The notes under the pieces were generated by a model. It was given only the letters and a program-made list of their open reading frames with translations. It was not told the DNA's origin and did not search any database. Of a stretch of DNA of 64,000 nt, positions 34,517-42,883 are shown one piece after another. Each line of letters starts with the position of its first letter. Within the stretch, counting starts at the first letter, position 1. The stretch comes from Candidatus Microthrix subdominans (GTDB taxonomy: Bacteria > Actinomycetota > Acidimicrobiia > Acidimicrobiales > Microtrichaceae), in the NCBI GenBank assembly GCA_016719385.1, contig JADJZA010000010.1:1-64000 (forward strand), written 5' to 3'. The translations under genes and the position numbers were made by a program.

Positions 34517-35788
34517 GTGAGCGATTTTGTTGATGAGACCGGTGTGTTCGTCAAGGCGGGCGAGGGTGGTGCCGGCGCGGTCTCGTTTCGGCGAGAGGCC
34601 CATACCCCCAGGGGCGGGCCCGACGGTGGCGACGGCGGGCGGGGCGGTGACGTGTGGTTTGTCGCCAACCGCAACGTCGCCTCGCTGCTCGCCTTTCGCG
34701 ACCACCCGCACCGGAAGGCGACCAGCGGCCGCCACGGCGGCGGCAAGGGCAAACACGGCCCCGGCGGAGAAGACCTGTTCGTTCCGGTGCCCGAGGGCAC
34801 GATCGTGCGCTCGCGGGACGGCGAAGTGCTCGCCGACCTCGTCGCCCACGGCGATCGCTGGCTGGCCGGAGAGGGGGGGCGGGGCGGGCACGGCAATGCA
34901 CGGTTTCTCTCCAACCAGCGTCGGGCGCCCGACTTTGCCGAGCAGGGGGAACACACCGAGGAGCAGTTCCTGGTCCTCGAGCTGAAGCTGATGGCCGACG
35001 TGGCGCTGGTCGGGTTCCCCAACGTCGGGAAGAGCACGCTGATCGCTGCGATCTCGGCGGCCAAGCCGGAGATCGCCAACTACCCGTTCACCACGTTGGT
35101 CCCCAACCTGGGCGTTGTGCGCACCGACGATGGCTTCGAAATGGTCGTCGCCGACATTCCCGGCCTGATCGAAGGCGCAGCGACCGGTCGGGGCCTGGGC
35201 CACGCCTTCCTTCGTCACATCGAACGGGCGCGGGTGCTGGTGATCATGGCCGACATCGCCCCGCCGGAGGCCCGCATGTACGAGGCCGACCGCGACGAAC
35301 AGGAGCGCGTGCTGCTCGGCGAGCTGTTGGATTATCGACCCGAGTTGCTGGAGCGGGCCAAGATCCGGGTGGCCGCCCGGGCCGACCTGGCACCCGACGC
35401 TGCAGCGGAGGCCGCCGTCGACGGCTGGTTGCCGGTGTCGGGGGTGACCGGCGAGGGCACGAGGGAGCTGATCGGGGCCATGCGGCGGGCGGTCGAAGAG
35501 GCCCGGGAGACCAGCGAGGATCCGAGCGCATACGTGGTCCACCGGCCCGAACCCGAGGGCATCCGGGTGGAGCGGGAGCTCGACGGATCGCTGCGCGTCA
35601 TCGGCCGGGAGGCCCGACGGGCGATCGCCCTGTCGGACCTGACCAACCCGGGGGCGCTGGCCGAGGCCCAGCGGCGCCTGAAGAAGCTGGGGGTGAACCG
35701 GGCGCTGGGCCGGGCGGGCGCCAAGGAGGGCGACCTGGTGCACATCGGCACCATGTCCTTTGAATACGGCGAGGACGACCTGGCGTGA
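34517..35788 (+). CDS. obg: Obg/CgtA family ribosome-associated GTPase
   Basis: 423 residues from GTG at 34517. It has a glycine-rich Obg domain (residues 1-158), a GTPase domain with G1 GFPNVGKS at 166-173, G2 NYPFTTLVPNLG at 188-199 and G3 DIPG at 213-216, and a C-terminal OCT domain ending ATHIGTMSFEY-like (VHIGTMSFEYGEDDLA). It helps late 50S assembly. The G4 guanine-specificity motif, normally NKxD, reads AARAD (residues 286-290): the Asp is present but Asn and Lys are Ala and Arg, and G5 is SGVT rather than SAxT. Nucleotide affinity may therefore differ from the norm. rplU and rpmA, often upstream of obg, are not here; proB follows, as in many genomes. Confidence 0.95.
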   Translation: MSDFVDETGVFVKAGEGGAGAVSFRREAHTPRGGPDGGDGGRGGDVWFVANRNVASLLAFRDHPHRKATSGRHGGGKGKHGPGGEDLFVPVPEGTIVRSRDGEVLADLVAHGDRWLAGEGGRGGHGNARFLSNQRRAPDFAEQGEHTEEQFLVLELKLMADVALVGFPNVGKSTLIAAISAAKPEIANYPFTTLVPNLGVVRTDDGFEMVVADIPGLIEGAATGRGLGHAFLRHIERARVLVIMADIAPPEARMYEADRDEQERVLLGELLDYRPELLERAKIRVAARADLAPDAAAEAAVDGWLPVSGVTGEGTRELIGAMRRAVEEARETSEDPSAYVVHRPEPEGIRVERELDGSLRVIGREARRAIALSDLTNPGALAEAQRRLKKLGVNRALGRAGAKEGDLVHIGTMSFEYGEDDLA

Positions 35789-35812
35789 GGGTGCTGTCGT
35801 GAGGGTGCGGCC

Positions 35813-36916
35813 ATGAGGGTGATCGCCAAGATCGGCACCTCGTCGGTGACCGACGAGGCCGGTGAGCTGCGAAGCGAAGCGATCGAGGCGGTGGCCGCCG
35901 AGGTGGCCACCGTGCGGGGTGCCGGCCACGAGGTGGTGCTGGTCAGTTCCGGTGCCGTCGCTGCGGGGCTGCCGGCCCTTGGCCTGAGTGGCGCGGCCCG
36001 TCCCCGAGACCCGAGGGCGCTGCAGGCGGTGGCGTCGGTGGGCCAGGTGCGCCTGATGGAGCGCTACGCCTCGATCTTTGCCCACGCCCACGACACGGTC
36101 GTCGGCCAGTTGCTGGTCGTCCCGGCCGACTTTGGCGCCCGGGACAAGTACCTGCACGCCCGGGCGACGCTGCAGGCGATGCTGACGATGGGTGTACTGC
36201 CCATCGTCAACGAGAACGATGCCCTGGCCGACGACGAGCTGCGCTTCGGCGACAACGATCGGATCGCCGCGCTGCTCGCGCAGGCCCTGGCCGCCGACGT
36301 TCTCGTGCTGTTGACCGACCAGGCCGGGCTGTTAACCGCCGACCCCCGGTTGGACTCGTCGGCGTCGCTGATCGAGGACATCGCCCAGGTCGACCGGGAG
36401 ATGGAGGCGTTGGCGGGCGGCTCGGGCTCGAACCGCGGCACCGGGGGGATGACCTCCAAGCTGGCCGCCGCCAAGATGGCCACCTGGTCGGGTGTGCGCA
36501 CCGTGATCGCAGCCGCCGAGCGGCCGGGGGTGCTGGCCGACGCCGTCGCCGGCGTCGCCGGTGTGGGCACCACCGTGCGGGCCCGCAGGGGCAGGCTGCC
36601 AGCGCGCAAGGTGTGGATCGCATTCGCCGTCGGGGCCGTCGGCACCGTCATGGTGGACGACGGGGCACGCGCAGCACTGCTGTCCGGCGGTTCGTCGCTG
36701 CTGCCTGCTGGCGTGGTCTCGACCAGCGGCGGGTTTGACGCTGACGACGCGGTCGAGGTGGTCGATCGCAGCGGCGTTCCATTCGCCAAGGGCATCAGCC
36801 GGATCCCTGCGGAGATCCTCGATTCGGTCGTGGGCCGCCGCAGCGCCGAGCTGCCGGCCGACGTGTCGCCGGTGGCGATCCACCGCGACGATCTGGTCGT
36901 GCTCCCCGACGGCTGA
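35813..36916 (+). CDS. proB: Glutamate 5-kinase
   Basis: 367 residues from ATG at 35813. It phosphorylates L-glutamate in the first step of proline synthesis. The amino-acid kinase domain has VIAKIGTSSVTDEAG, VVLVSSGAVAAGL, VNENDALADDELRFGDND (glutamate and metal site) and LLTDQAGLLTADP, then GTGGMTSKLAAAKMA. A C-terminal PUA domain (residues ~270-367) is present, the long form. The 24 bases before the ATG contain a near-duplication (gtgagggtgc twice, then atgagggtg), which makes the start region repetitive; only the ATG opens the kinase frame. It follows obg by 24 bases and is convergent with the pspA gene. Confidence 0.96.
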   Translation: MRVIAKIGTSSVTDEAGELRSEAIEAVAAEVATVRGAGHEVVLVSSGAVAAGLPALGLSGAARPRDPRALQAVASVGQVRLMERYASIFAHAHDTVVGQLLVVPADFGARDKYLHARATLQAMLTMGVLPIVNENDALADDELRFGDNDRIAALLAQALAADVLVLLTDQAGLLTADPRLDSSASLIEDIAQVDREMEALAGGSGSNRGTGGMTSKLAAAKMATWSGVRTVIAAAERPGVLADAVAGVAGVGTTVRARRGRLPARKVWIAFAVGAVGTVMVDDGARAALLSGGSSLLPAGVVSTSGGFDADDAVEVVDRSGVPFAKGISRIPAEILDSVVGRRSAELPADVSPVAIHRDDLVVLPDG

Positions 36917-36949
36917 GGGCGCTGCGGTCGGGTGTTCCCGCCGGTCGAG

Positions 36950-37792
36950 CTACCCGGCGGGGGTCTGGGTGGTGCCGGAGTCCTCGTCGGGCCCGGCGGA
37001 GGTGGCATCGTCGGTCGCAGCGTCGCCGCCCTCGGTGACGGTGGTGTCGGCCGCGCCGGTGTCGAGGCCGAGCTGGCTGCGGATCTGCGACAACCGGGCC
37101 TGGGCCTCGACGTTGCGGGTGGCCTGTTCCACCTCGAGCATCTTGGACTCGACCGACTGGCCCTGCAGCTCCGACATGCCCTGGGCCTTGGCGTAGCGCC
37201 CCTCGATCTTCTCCCGCACCTGGTCGAGCGTGGGCACATCGTCGCCGACCGTGGCCGAAAGGTTGGTCATCGCGTCGTTCATGCGTTCCTGCATCTTCGA
37301 CTGGTCGAGCTGGCTGAGCAGGCGCTGCTTCTCGGCCAGCTTCTTCTGCAGCTGGGCGCTGTTCTGGGCAACAGCGGTCTTGGCCTGCTCGGCCGCTGCG
37401 GTTGCCTGAAGGTGCATGCCCTTGAGCTCGGTGATCTCCGATTCCAGCGCGATCAGCTGGTTGGCGAACGCCTCGGCGGCCGAGGTCATCTCGGTGGCCT
37501 TGTCGGCGTTGCCGGCGCGGGTGGCCTCGTCGGCCATCAACACCGCTTGACGGGCGTTGGCCGACAGCTTCTCCAGTTCGCTCATCCGAGCGTCGAGGCG
37601 CATCTCGGTCTGCTTCTGGTTGGCGATGACCGAGGCGGCCTGCTCGACGAGCAGCTTGTGCTGCTGCTGGGATTCGGCGATCGCCTGTTCCAGTTGGACT
37701 TTGGGGTCCGCCTTCTCATCGAAGCTCATGTTGAGCTTGGCGGTCAGGTACTTCCAGAAGCGCTTGATCGACTTGAACACGTCGCCGAGCAT
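36950..37792 (-). CDS. PspA/IM30 family protein with acidic C-terminal tail
   Basis: 280 residues from ATG at 37792; the open frame continues upstream as antisense-like sequence. It starts with an amphipathic helix (MLGDVFKSIKRFWKYLTAKL), which binds membranes, then a long coiled coil from residue ~25 to ~225 (KVQLEQAIAESQQQHKLLVE, AQNSAQLQKKLAEKQRLLSQ), the ESCRT-III-like PspA/Vipp1 fold. The final ~45 residues are an Asp/Glu/Thr/Gly tail not found in E. coli PspA. PspA stabilises stressed membranes and in actinobacteria works with envelope partners. It is the last gene of a minus-strand set with MurJ and two substrate-binding-type proteins. Confidence 0.92.
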   Translation of the reverse strand: MLGDVFKSIKRFWKYLTAKLNMSFDEKADPKVQLEQAIAESQQQHKLLVEQAASVIANQKQTEMRLDARMSELEKLSANARQAVLMADEATRAGNADKATEMTSAAEAFANQLIALESEITELKGMHLQATAAAEQAKTAVAQNSAQLQKKLAEKQRLLSQLDQSKMQERMNDAMTNLSATVGDDVPTLDQVREKIEGRYAKAQGMSELQGQSVESKMLEVEQATRNVEAQARLSQIRSQLGLDTGAADTTVTEGGDAATDDATSAGPDEDSGTTQTPAG

Positions 37793-37830
37793 AGAGCCTG
37801 GCGGCGCGGGGCCGAACCGCAGGGCGCCGA

Positions 37831-40095
37831 CTAGTGCTTCGAGGGGCCGGTCGTCGATTCCGAGCCGGGGCCGGGGTCCGGGCTGGTTTCGGGGTCCGAG
37901 CCGGTGTCGGGAACCGGGATCGTGTTGGGGGTCGGACTCTTTTCGGGCGCCGAGCCGGTAGGCGCATCGGGGTTCGGGGTGACCTGGGTCGACGGCGAGG
38001 CCGGGGCCCGGCCGAGCGTGGCCAACCGGCGTTCCACGCCACCGGGCAGCAGCGGTGTCAGCTTGCGCCGCAGCACCGACACGTAGCGATCGAGGCCCTC
38101 GATGCGCAGGAACGACAAGGCCACGAAGAAGGCGATCCCGCCCAGCGTCACCCGCAACAGCAGCTGTGCCGGCGGCCAGTCGAGCGACGACAGCGGCGGG
38201 AGGCTGGGGATGAGGGCGCCGACGATGGTCGCGACCGCAGCGACGGCCGCCTTGCCCATCATCGTGAACAGGTTGCGATCGATCAGGCCGCCGACGTGAT
38301 GGTTCAGCACGAGCACGGCGATGACCGCTGCGATCAGGTAGGCGCCGCTGAAGGCGACGGCCAGCCCGGACGCGGTGCGGGTGGTGAGGACGACGGCCAG
38401 CACGATGTTGAGGGTGTTCTCGAGCACGTTGATCCAGAACGGGGTGCGGGTGTCCTGGCGAGCGTGGAAGGCACGGATGGCGTACAGGTAGGCGGAGAAG
38501 GCCGGCAGGCCGACGGCGAAGGCGATGAGGGTACGGGCGGTCTCGGTGGTGCCCGAGGCGCTGAACGCCCCCCGCTCGAACACCACCTGAACCACCGGTT
38601 TGGCGACGATGACGTACCCGGCCGACGCGGCGAGCACCACGGTGAACAGCACGTTCATGCCCTCGCGGAAGTTGGCCCGGAAGGCGTCGAGGTCGCTGTC
38701 GACGAACGCGGTGGCCAGCCGTGGCAGCACGGCGGTCATCAGGCTGACGGCGATCAACCCATGGGGTAACTGGAAGAAGGCGAACGCGTACTGATAGGTG
38801 GCGACCGTTCCCTCCGGGCCGGAGTTGGCCAGGTTGGTCACCACGTACAGGGACACCTGGTTGGCGATGACGTAGCCCATCGTCCAGCCCGACAGGCGGA
38901 TCAGGCGCTTGACCACCGGGTGGGTGGGGGAGAAGTTCCAGCGAAAGCGAACGACGCCCTCGCGCATCGGGGCGATCAGCGGGAGCGCCTGGGCGATCAC
39001 GCCCAGCGTCGTGCCGATCCCCAGCACCAACAACAGCACTTGCGACGACGTTGTGCCGGCGTCGACCCGCTCCATGAGCGGGCGTGCGGCGACGAACATC
39101 ACGGTGACGACGAGGTTGTTGGCGATCGGCGTGTAGGCCGGGATCGACAGCTTGTGCTGGCTGTGCAGGACGGCGGTGGCCAGGCTGACGATGCCGTACA
39201 GGAAGATCTGGGGCAGGAACAGCCGCATCAGCGGGACCGACAGCTCGAGCTGAGCGGCGCGGGCCGCGGGTTCCAGGCCGAGGGTGTACGCCTTGGCGAT
39301 CCACGGGGCGGCCAGCACGCCGGCGACCGACAGGACGACCAGGGCGATCGACGACACGGTGATGATCGCCGAGGCGCCGTCGTCGGTTTCGCCCCGCTTG
39401 GTCCGTCGCCGGGTGTTGACGAACAGCGGCACGAGGGTGGAGGACAGCACGCCGCCGACGACCAGCTCGTAGATGATGTTGGGCGTGTTGTTGGCGATGC
39501 CGTAGGCGTCGGCCAGGCCGGTACGGCCCAGCGCATAGGCCATCGCGCCCCAGCGCAGCACCCCGGTCGCCCGCGACAGCACCGTGCCGAGCGCCGGGTT
39601 GGCGGCCGCTCGCACCAGGTCGCGCTCGCCGGCCGCGATCATCTCGGGGTCCTCCTCGACCGGCACCCCGCCGAGGGGGGTGAAGCCCTCGTCCCGTTCG
39701 ATGTCCTGGTCGTCGGCTGCGTCATCGTCGCTGAGGATGACGTCGTTCATCGAGGCACCCTCGGCCCCGGGCTCATCGCCGACCCCGATCGGGCCGACGA
39801 TCTCGGGCTGTGGCGCCCGGATCGACGACGAGGTCGCCGAGGTGGCACCGGCCCTCGACGACGGCGTGGCGCTCTGGCGCCGGTCGGCCCGTTCCCGGCC
39901 GGCGAAACGCACCAGGCCGGAGGGCACCCAATCGACCCCCTCGACGCGGGGAGGTGGCACGAGGAATCGGCAGCCGATCGGCGAGCCCTCGTCGCTCACC
40001 CAGGTGCGGCTGCGGCGGGATGCGGGCCGTTCCTCGGGGGGCCCGGCATCGTCGTCCGGAACCGTGTCGCCGTCGGGAACGGTTCCGGTGGTCAT
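37831..40095 (-). CDS. murJ: Lipid II flippase MurJ (MviN) with long N-terminal extension
   Basis: 754 residues, ATG at 40095 overlapping the upstream stop by four bases (ATGA). Residues 1-160 are hydrophilic and acidic (ILSDDDAADDQDIERDEG), probably cytoplasmic and regulatory. The MVF/MOP-fold transporter occupies ~165-690 with about 14 TM segments; TRATGVLRWGAMAYALG-like start, NNTPNIIYELVVGGVLSSTL and YQYAFAFFQLPHGLIAVSL are family motifs. It moves lipid II across the membrane for peptidoglycan synthesis. The C-terminal ~60 residues are Pro/Asp/Ser/Thr-rich. Mycobacterial MurJ also has extra domains, but no kinase-like domain is visible here. Confidence 0.93.
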   Translation of the reverse strand: MTTGTVPDGDTVPDDDAGPPEERPASRRSRTWVSDEGSPIGCRFLVPPPRVEGVDWVPSGLVRFAGRERADRRQSATPSSRAGATSATSSSIRAPQPEIVGPIGVGDEPGAEGASMNDVILSDDDAADDQDIERDEGFTPLGGVPVEEDPEMIAAGERDLVRAAANPALGTVLSRATGVLRWGAMAYALGRTGLADAYGIANNTPNIIYELVVGGVLSSTLVPLFVNTRRRTKRGETDDGASAIITVSSIALVVLSVAGVLAAPWIAKAYTLGLEPAARAAQLELSVPLMRLFLPQIFLYGIVSLATAVLHSQHKLSIPAYTPIANNLVVTVMFVAARPLMERVDAGTTSSQVLLLVLGIGTTLGVIAQALPLIAPMREGVVRFRWNFSPTHPVVKRLIRLSGWTMGYVIANQVSLYVVTNLANSGPEGTVATYQYAFAFFQLPHGLIAVSLMTAVLPRLATAFVDSDLDAFRANFREGMNVLFTVVLAASAGYVIVAKPVVQVVFERGAFSASGTTETARTLIAFAVGLPAFSAYLYAIRAFHARQDTRTPFWINVLENTLNIVLAVVLTTRTASGLAVAFSGAYLIAAVIAVLVLNHHVGGLIDRNLFTMMGKAAVAAVATIVGALIPSLPPLSSLDWPPAQLLLRVTLGGIAFFVALSFLRIEGLDRYVSVLRRKLTPLLPGGVERRLATLGRAPASPSTQVTPNPDAPTGSAPEKSPTPNTIPVPDTGSDPETSPDPGPGSESTTGPSKH

Positions 40096-40925
40096 CCGAC
40101 GCTCCCCGAGGGTGTTTCGCCGGCTGCGTCGCTGGGCGGAGTCGTGTCGCCGACGCCGAGGTCGGGGATCTCCTTGGGCACGGTCGCATCCGACGCCCGC
40201 ACCTCGGCCATCGCCTGACGCAGCGCCTCCATCTCGTCGACGATGCCGGCCACATCGGCCCGCAGGGCGCCGGTCGAGGTGGAATCGGCCTGGCTGACCG
40301 ACAACTCGATCGCCCGGGTGACCGCCTCGTCCAGACGGGCGTTCAGCAGGCGCAGGCGGCTCTCGGAGTTGCGAACCGTGGCGTCCATGCGGTCGGCGGT
40401 CGCCAACTGCATCAGCAGCGCCTCTTCGGTCGCCGCCAGGCTGGGGGTGTCCTCCGCAGCGCGGAGCGCTCGGGTTTCGGTCAGCTCCGCCTCGACGGCG
40501 GGACGGTTGATCTGGGAACGGCCGGACTCGACGGCGTTACCGGCCTTGGCGATCTCCCAGACCTCGACCACACCTTCCACGAGGTGGGTGCGGATCTCGT
40601 CGAGGCGGTCGCGCAGCGGTCCCGGCGGGGTGCCGCGCAGCGCCTGGTCGAAGCTTTTCTGGGCCTGCTGGGCGTCGCGCACCAGCCGGTTCCAACGGTC
40701 GCCCAGGGAGAACGGGTCGATCCGGCTGCTCGTCGCCCGCTGCCGACGGGGCACTGCGACGCCGACGCGCGCCACCCAGGCGACGATTGCGCCGATGACC
40801 GCTCCGACCGGGCCCAGCCCGACGAGCACGCCGATCGCAGCGCCCGCGCCTCCGGCGACGATGCCGCTGGGGCTCGTCATCGCCCTGGCCACCTGCGGGG
40901 TATAGAAGCGGTCACGAAAACTCAT
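40092..40925 (-). CDS. Membrane-associated coiled-coil protein, unknown
   Basis: 277 residues from ATG at 40925. A short N-terminus (MSFRDRFYTPQVARAMTSP) leads to a glycine-rich hydrophobic hairpin (IVAGGAGAAIGVLVGLG, VGAVIGAIVAWVARVGV), then ~200 residues of charged helix (DRLDEIRTHLVEGVVEVWEI, ELTETRALRAAEDTPSL, ESRLRLLNARLDEAVTRAIE), likely coiled coil in the cytoplasm. I do not recognise the family. Its stop overlaps the murJ start by four bases, so it is translationally coupled to lipid II flipping, and the coiled coil could be a scaffold linking MurJ to PspA or to the VWA protein upstream. Confidence 0.8.
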   Translation of the reverse strand: MSFRDRFYTPQVARAMTSPSGIVAGGAGAAIGVLVGLGPVGAVIGAIVAWVARVGVAVPRRQRATSSRIDPFSLGDRWNRLVRDAQQAQKSFDQALRGTPPGPLRDRLDEIRTHLVEGVVEVWEIAKAGNAVESGRSQINRPAVEAELTETRALRAAEDTPSLAATEEALLMQLATADRMDATVRNSESRLRLLNARLDEAVTRAIELSVSQADSTSTGALRADVAGIVDEMEALRQAMAEVRASDATVPKEIPDLGVGDTTPPSDAAGETPSGSVG

Positions 40926-40965
40926 GGCGGCTTGGCGAAGCTCCGTCGGTCGAGGGTCCAGCGGG

Positions 40966-42825
40966 TTAGAAGTTGGACACCACAGCGGTGAAGACCTGAT
41001 CGATCGCATCGGGATCGCTCGAGTCGTACGCCGCCGCGTTGGATGCCTCGGCGATGGCCGAAAGTTGACCGGTCGAGGCGTCCTCACCGTAGGCGATGGT
41101 GAAGACCCGAACGGGCGTCGACGCCTCGCCCTCGGTGCTGGAGCGGAGTTTATCGGTCAGCTGCGCAAACTGGGCATCGTCGTCGTCGGGCACGCCGTCC
41201 TCGTTGATGCCGTCGGTCAACAGGATCACCGCGTTGATCCGCTCGGGGTCGTAGCCGGCCTCGATCTCGTCGACCGCCAAAGCGGCGGCACCGAACAGCG
41301 GGGTGCCGTTGCGGGGGATCAACCCTCGCAATGCCGTGCGCAGGCCCTCGGCGTTGGCGCCCAACGCCTCGACCTCGACCAGGTCGTCGTACACCGGCTG
41401 GCCGGTGTCCTCGTCGGTGGTGAACGTGCGCAGGCCCACCTTGTCGTCGGCCTTGAACTGGTCCAGGGCGGTGGCGGCGGCCTGCTTGGCCAGGTCGAGC
41501 TTGGTCGGCCCGCCCGGATCGTCGGCGCGGGCCGGCTCGCTCATCGACCCGGACACGTCGAGCATCATCAGCACCCTGGCGCCCTTTCGCTGGGTGTCCC
41601 AGGCACCGAGGATGGCGTCGAGCACCTGGGGATCGGGCACCGGCAGGGTGGTCGACGGCTGATCGGGATCAACCCCGTTCTTGGCGACGATCGGGTTGCC
41701 GACCGGCACCTCGGGGTTGCCGGGACGGAAGCCGAACCCGAGTACCTTCTTCTGGTTGGTCGGTTCCTGAAGAAACTCGATGAACTTCTCGGCCACCTGC
41801 TTCTGGCCCGCCGATCCGCCGACGACGTACAACGGGTTGTCCGAGTACAGCGTGCCCTCGGTGGGATAGATCGCCACGAGCGGAACGCGGGGCTTCTTCG
41901 GCTTCTCCCCGGGCTCGAGCACGCCGTCGGGGTTACCGGCGTTGTAGTCGATCACCGACTTCTCCTCGACCGCCACCGCCGAGGCGTAGGTGAGGGCGGT
42001 GTCGCGCTGGTCGGCCCGGAACCAGTTGTTGAGGAAGGTCATCGTGATGTCGCCGTAATGCACGACCGACGACTCGATGCCCTTGTTGAAGTCGACGACC
42101 TTCTTTGCTTTCAGCTGTTCGGCCGACAGGTTGTTGTCGGTTCCGGCGGCGGCGTAGTTCTGGGCGACGAGCGCCGACAGGCCGGAGGTGGAGAAGTTGG
42201 GGTTGGTCTTGCCCAGCTTGAACTGGCCCCATTCGGGGTGGCCCCGCTTCTCCCAGGCGTTCTCCTCGGTGGCGAGCGACAACAGGTCGGACCAGCCGAC
42301 CGGCTTGTCGGGGTAGCCGAGCGCGTCGGCCATCGGCTCGGGCATGGCGATGACCAGCGGGGTCAGCATGAAGTTGGGCGGGTCGGTGGGCACGGTGAGC
42401 GCGCCGTCGGCCTCGGCGCTGCGCTGGTTAAGGATCGCCCCCCAGCTGCTGGCCGCCGGCGACCACAACACGGGTTGGGGCCCGAGCTCGTCGGCGTTCC
42501 ACCCCTCGGCCAGCGCCACCGCCGCCCGACCGGAGGGGACCGACTTGGCCTCGACGCGAACGCAGCCCGACCCGTCCCACGACCGGGCGAAGTCGTCGCC
42601 CAGCTCGGTCATCAGCTGGATCTTCTCCGAGCTGACCGCAGCGGGCACGCGGGTGCAGTCGTCGTCGGAGGCGGCGTCCTCGTCGCCGCCGCCAAACCCG
42701 CAGGCGCCGACGAGGACGCACAGTGCAATCAGGCCGGTTCCGGCGCGCGCAATCAGGCCGGCTCCGGCGCGTGCGGTGGGTCGGCGCCTCGGCGCCGTCG
42801 TACGGGTGCGGTGGGCGTGGATCAC
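40966..42825 (-). CDS. Lipoprotein with substrate-binding domain fused to VWA domain
   Basis: 619 residues from GTG at 42825; a ggagg site five bases upstream fixes this start over the open frame that continues into the preceding gene. The N-terminus is Arg-rich, then GLIALCVLVGAC gives a lipobox with Cys42. Residues ~55-385 look like a type 2 periplasmic binding fold (VLWSPAASSWGAIL, GDITMTFLNNWF, AIYPTEGTLYSDNPLYVV, QVAEKFIEFLQEP). Residues ~415-619 are a VWA domain with a complete MIDAS: DVSGSMS, the Thr in NGTPLFG and the Asp in LLTDGINEDG. This combination is known in actinobacteria without a clear role. It is exported, and a metal-dependent ligand on the wall or another protein is expected. 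Confidence 0.88.
   Translation of the reverse strand: MIHAHRTRTTAPRRRPTARAGAGLIARAGTGLIALCVLVGACGFGGGDEDAASDDDCTRVPAAVSSEKIQLMTELGDDFARSWDGSGCVRVEAKSVPSGRAAVALAEGWNADELGPQPVLWSPAASSWGAILNQRSAEADGALTVPTDPPNFMLTPLVIAMPEPMADALGYPDKPVGWSDLLSLATEENAWEKRGHPEWGQFKLGKTNPNFSTSGLSALVAQNYAAAGTDNNLSAEQLKAKKVVDFNKGIESSVVHYGDITMTFLNNWFRADQRDTALTYASAVAVEEKSVIDYNAGNPDGVLEPGEKPKKPRVPLVAIYPTEGTLYSDNPLYVVGGSAGQKQVAEKFIEFLQEPTNQKKVLGFGFRPGNPEVPVGNPIVAKNGVDPDQPSTTLPVPDPQVLDAILGAWDTQRKGARVLMMLDVSGSMSEPARADDPGGPTKLDLAKQAAATALDQFKADDKVGLRTFTTDEDTGQPVYDDLVEVEALGANAEGLRTALRGLIPRNGTPLFGAAALAVDEIEAGYDPERINAVILLTDGINEDGVPDDDDAQFAQLTDKLRSSTEGEASTPVRVFTIAYGEDASTGQLSAIAEASNAAAYDSSDPDAIDQVFTAVVSNF
42725..42772. repeat. 24-base tandem duplication inside a signal peptide
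   Basis: Two adjacent copies of a 24-base unit starting gcaatcaggccgg (one internal t/c difference plus a last-base change) encode the repeated ARAG(A/T)GLI stretch just before the hydrophobic core of the VWA lipoprotein's signal peptide. Confidence 0.85.
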
Positions 42826-42883
42826 GGATGCCTCCGGTTCGGCTTCGGGTGGCGGCGTCGGGGTTCGGTCCCCGCTCGGGGGA

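Noticed and set aside
35786..35813. Extra start codons or a small leader peptide before proB
   Set aside because: The repeated gtgagggtgc units run into a stop within a few codons; only the ATG at 35813 opens proB.
34034..36157. Long minus-strand frame through obg and dgt
   Set aside because: Crosses two real genes and has no recognisable domain.
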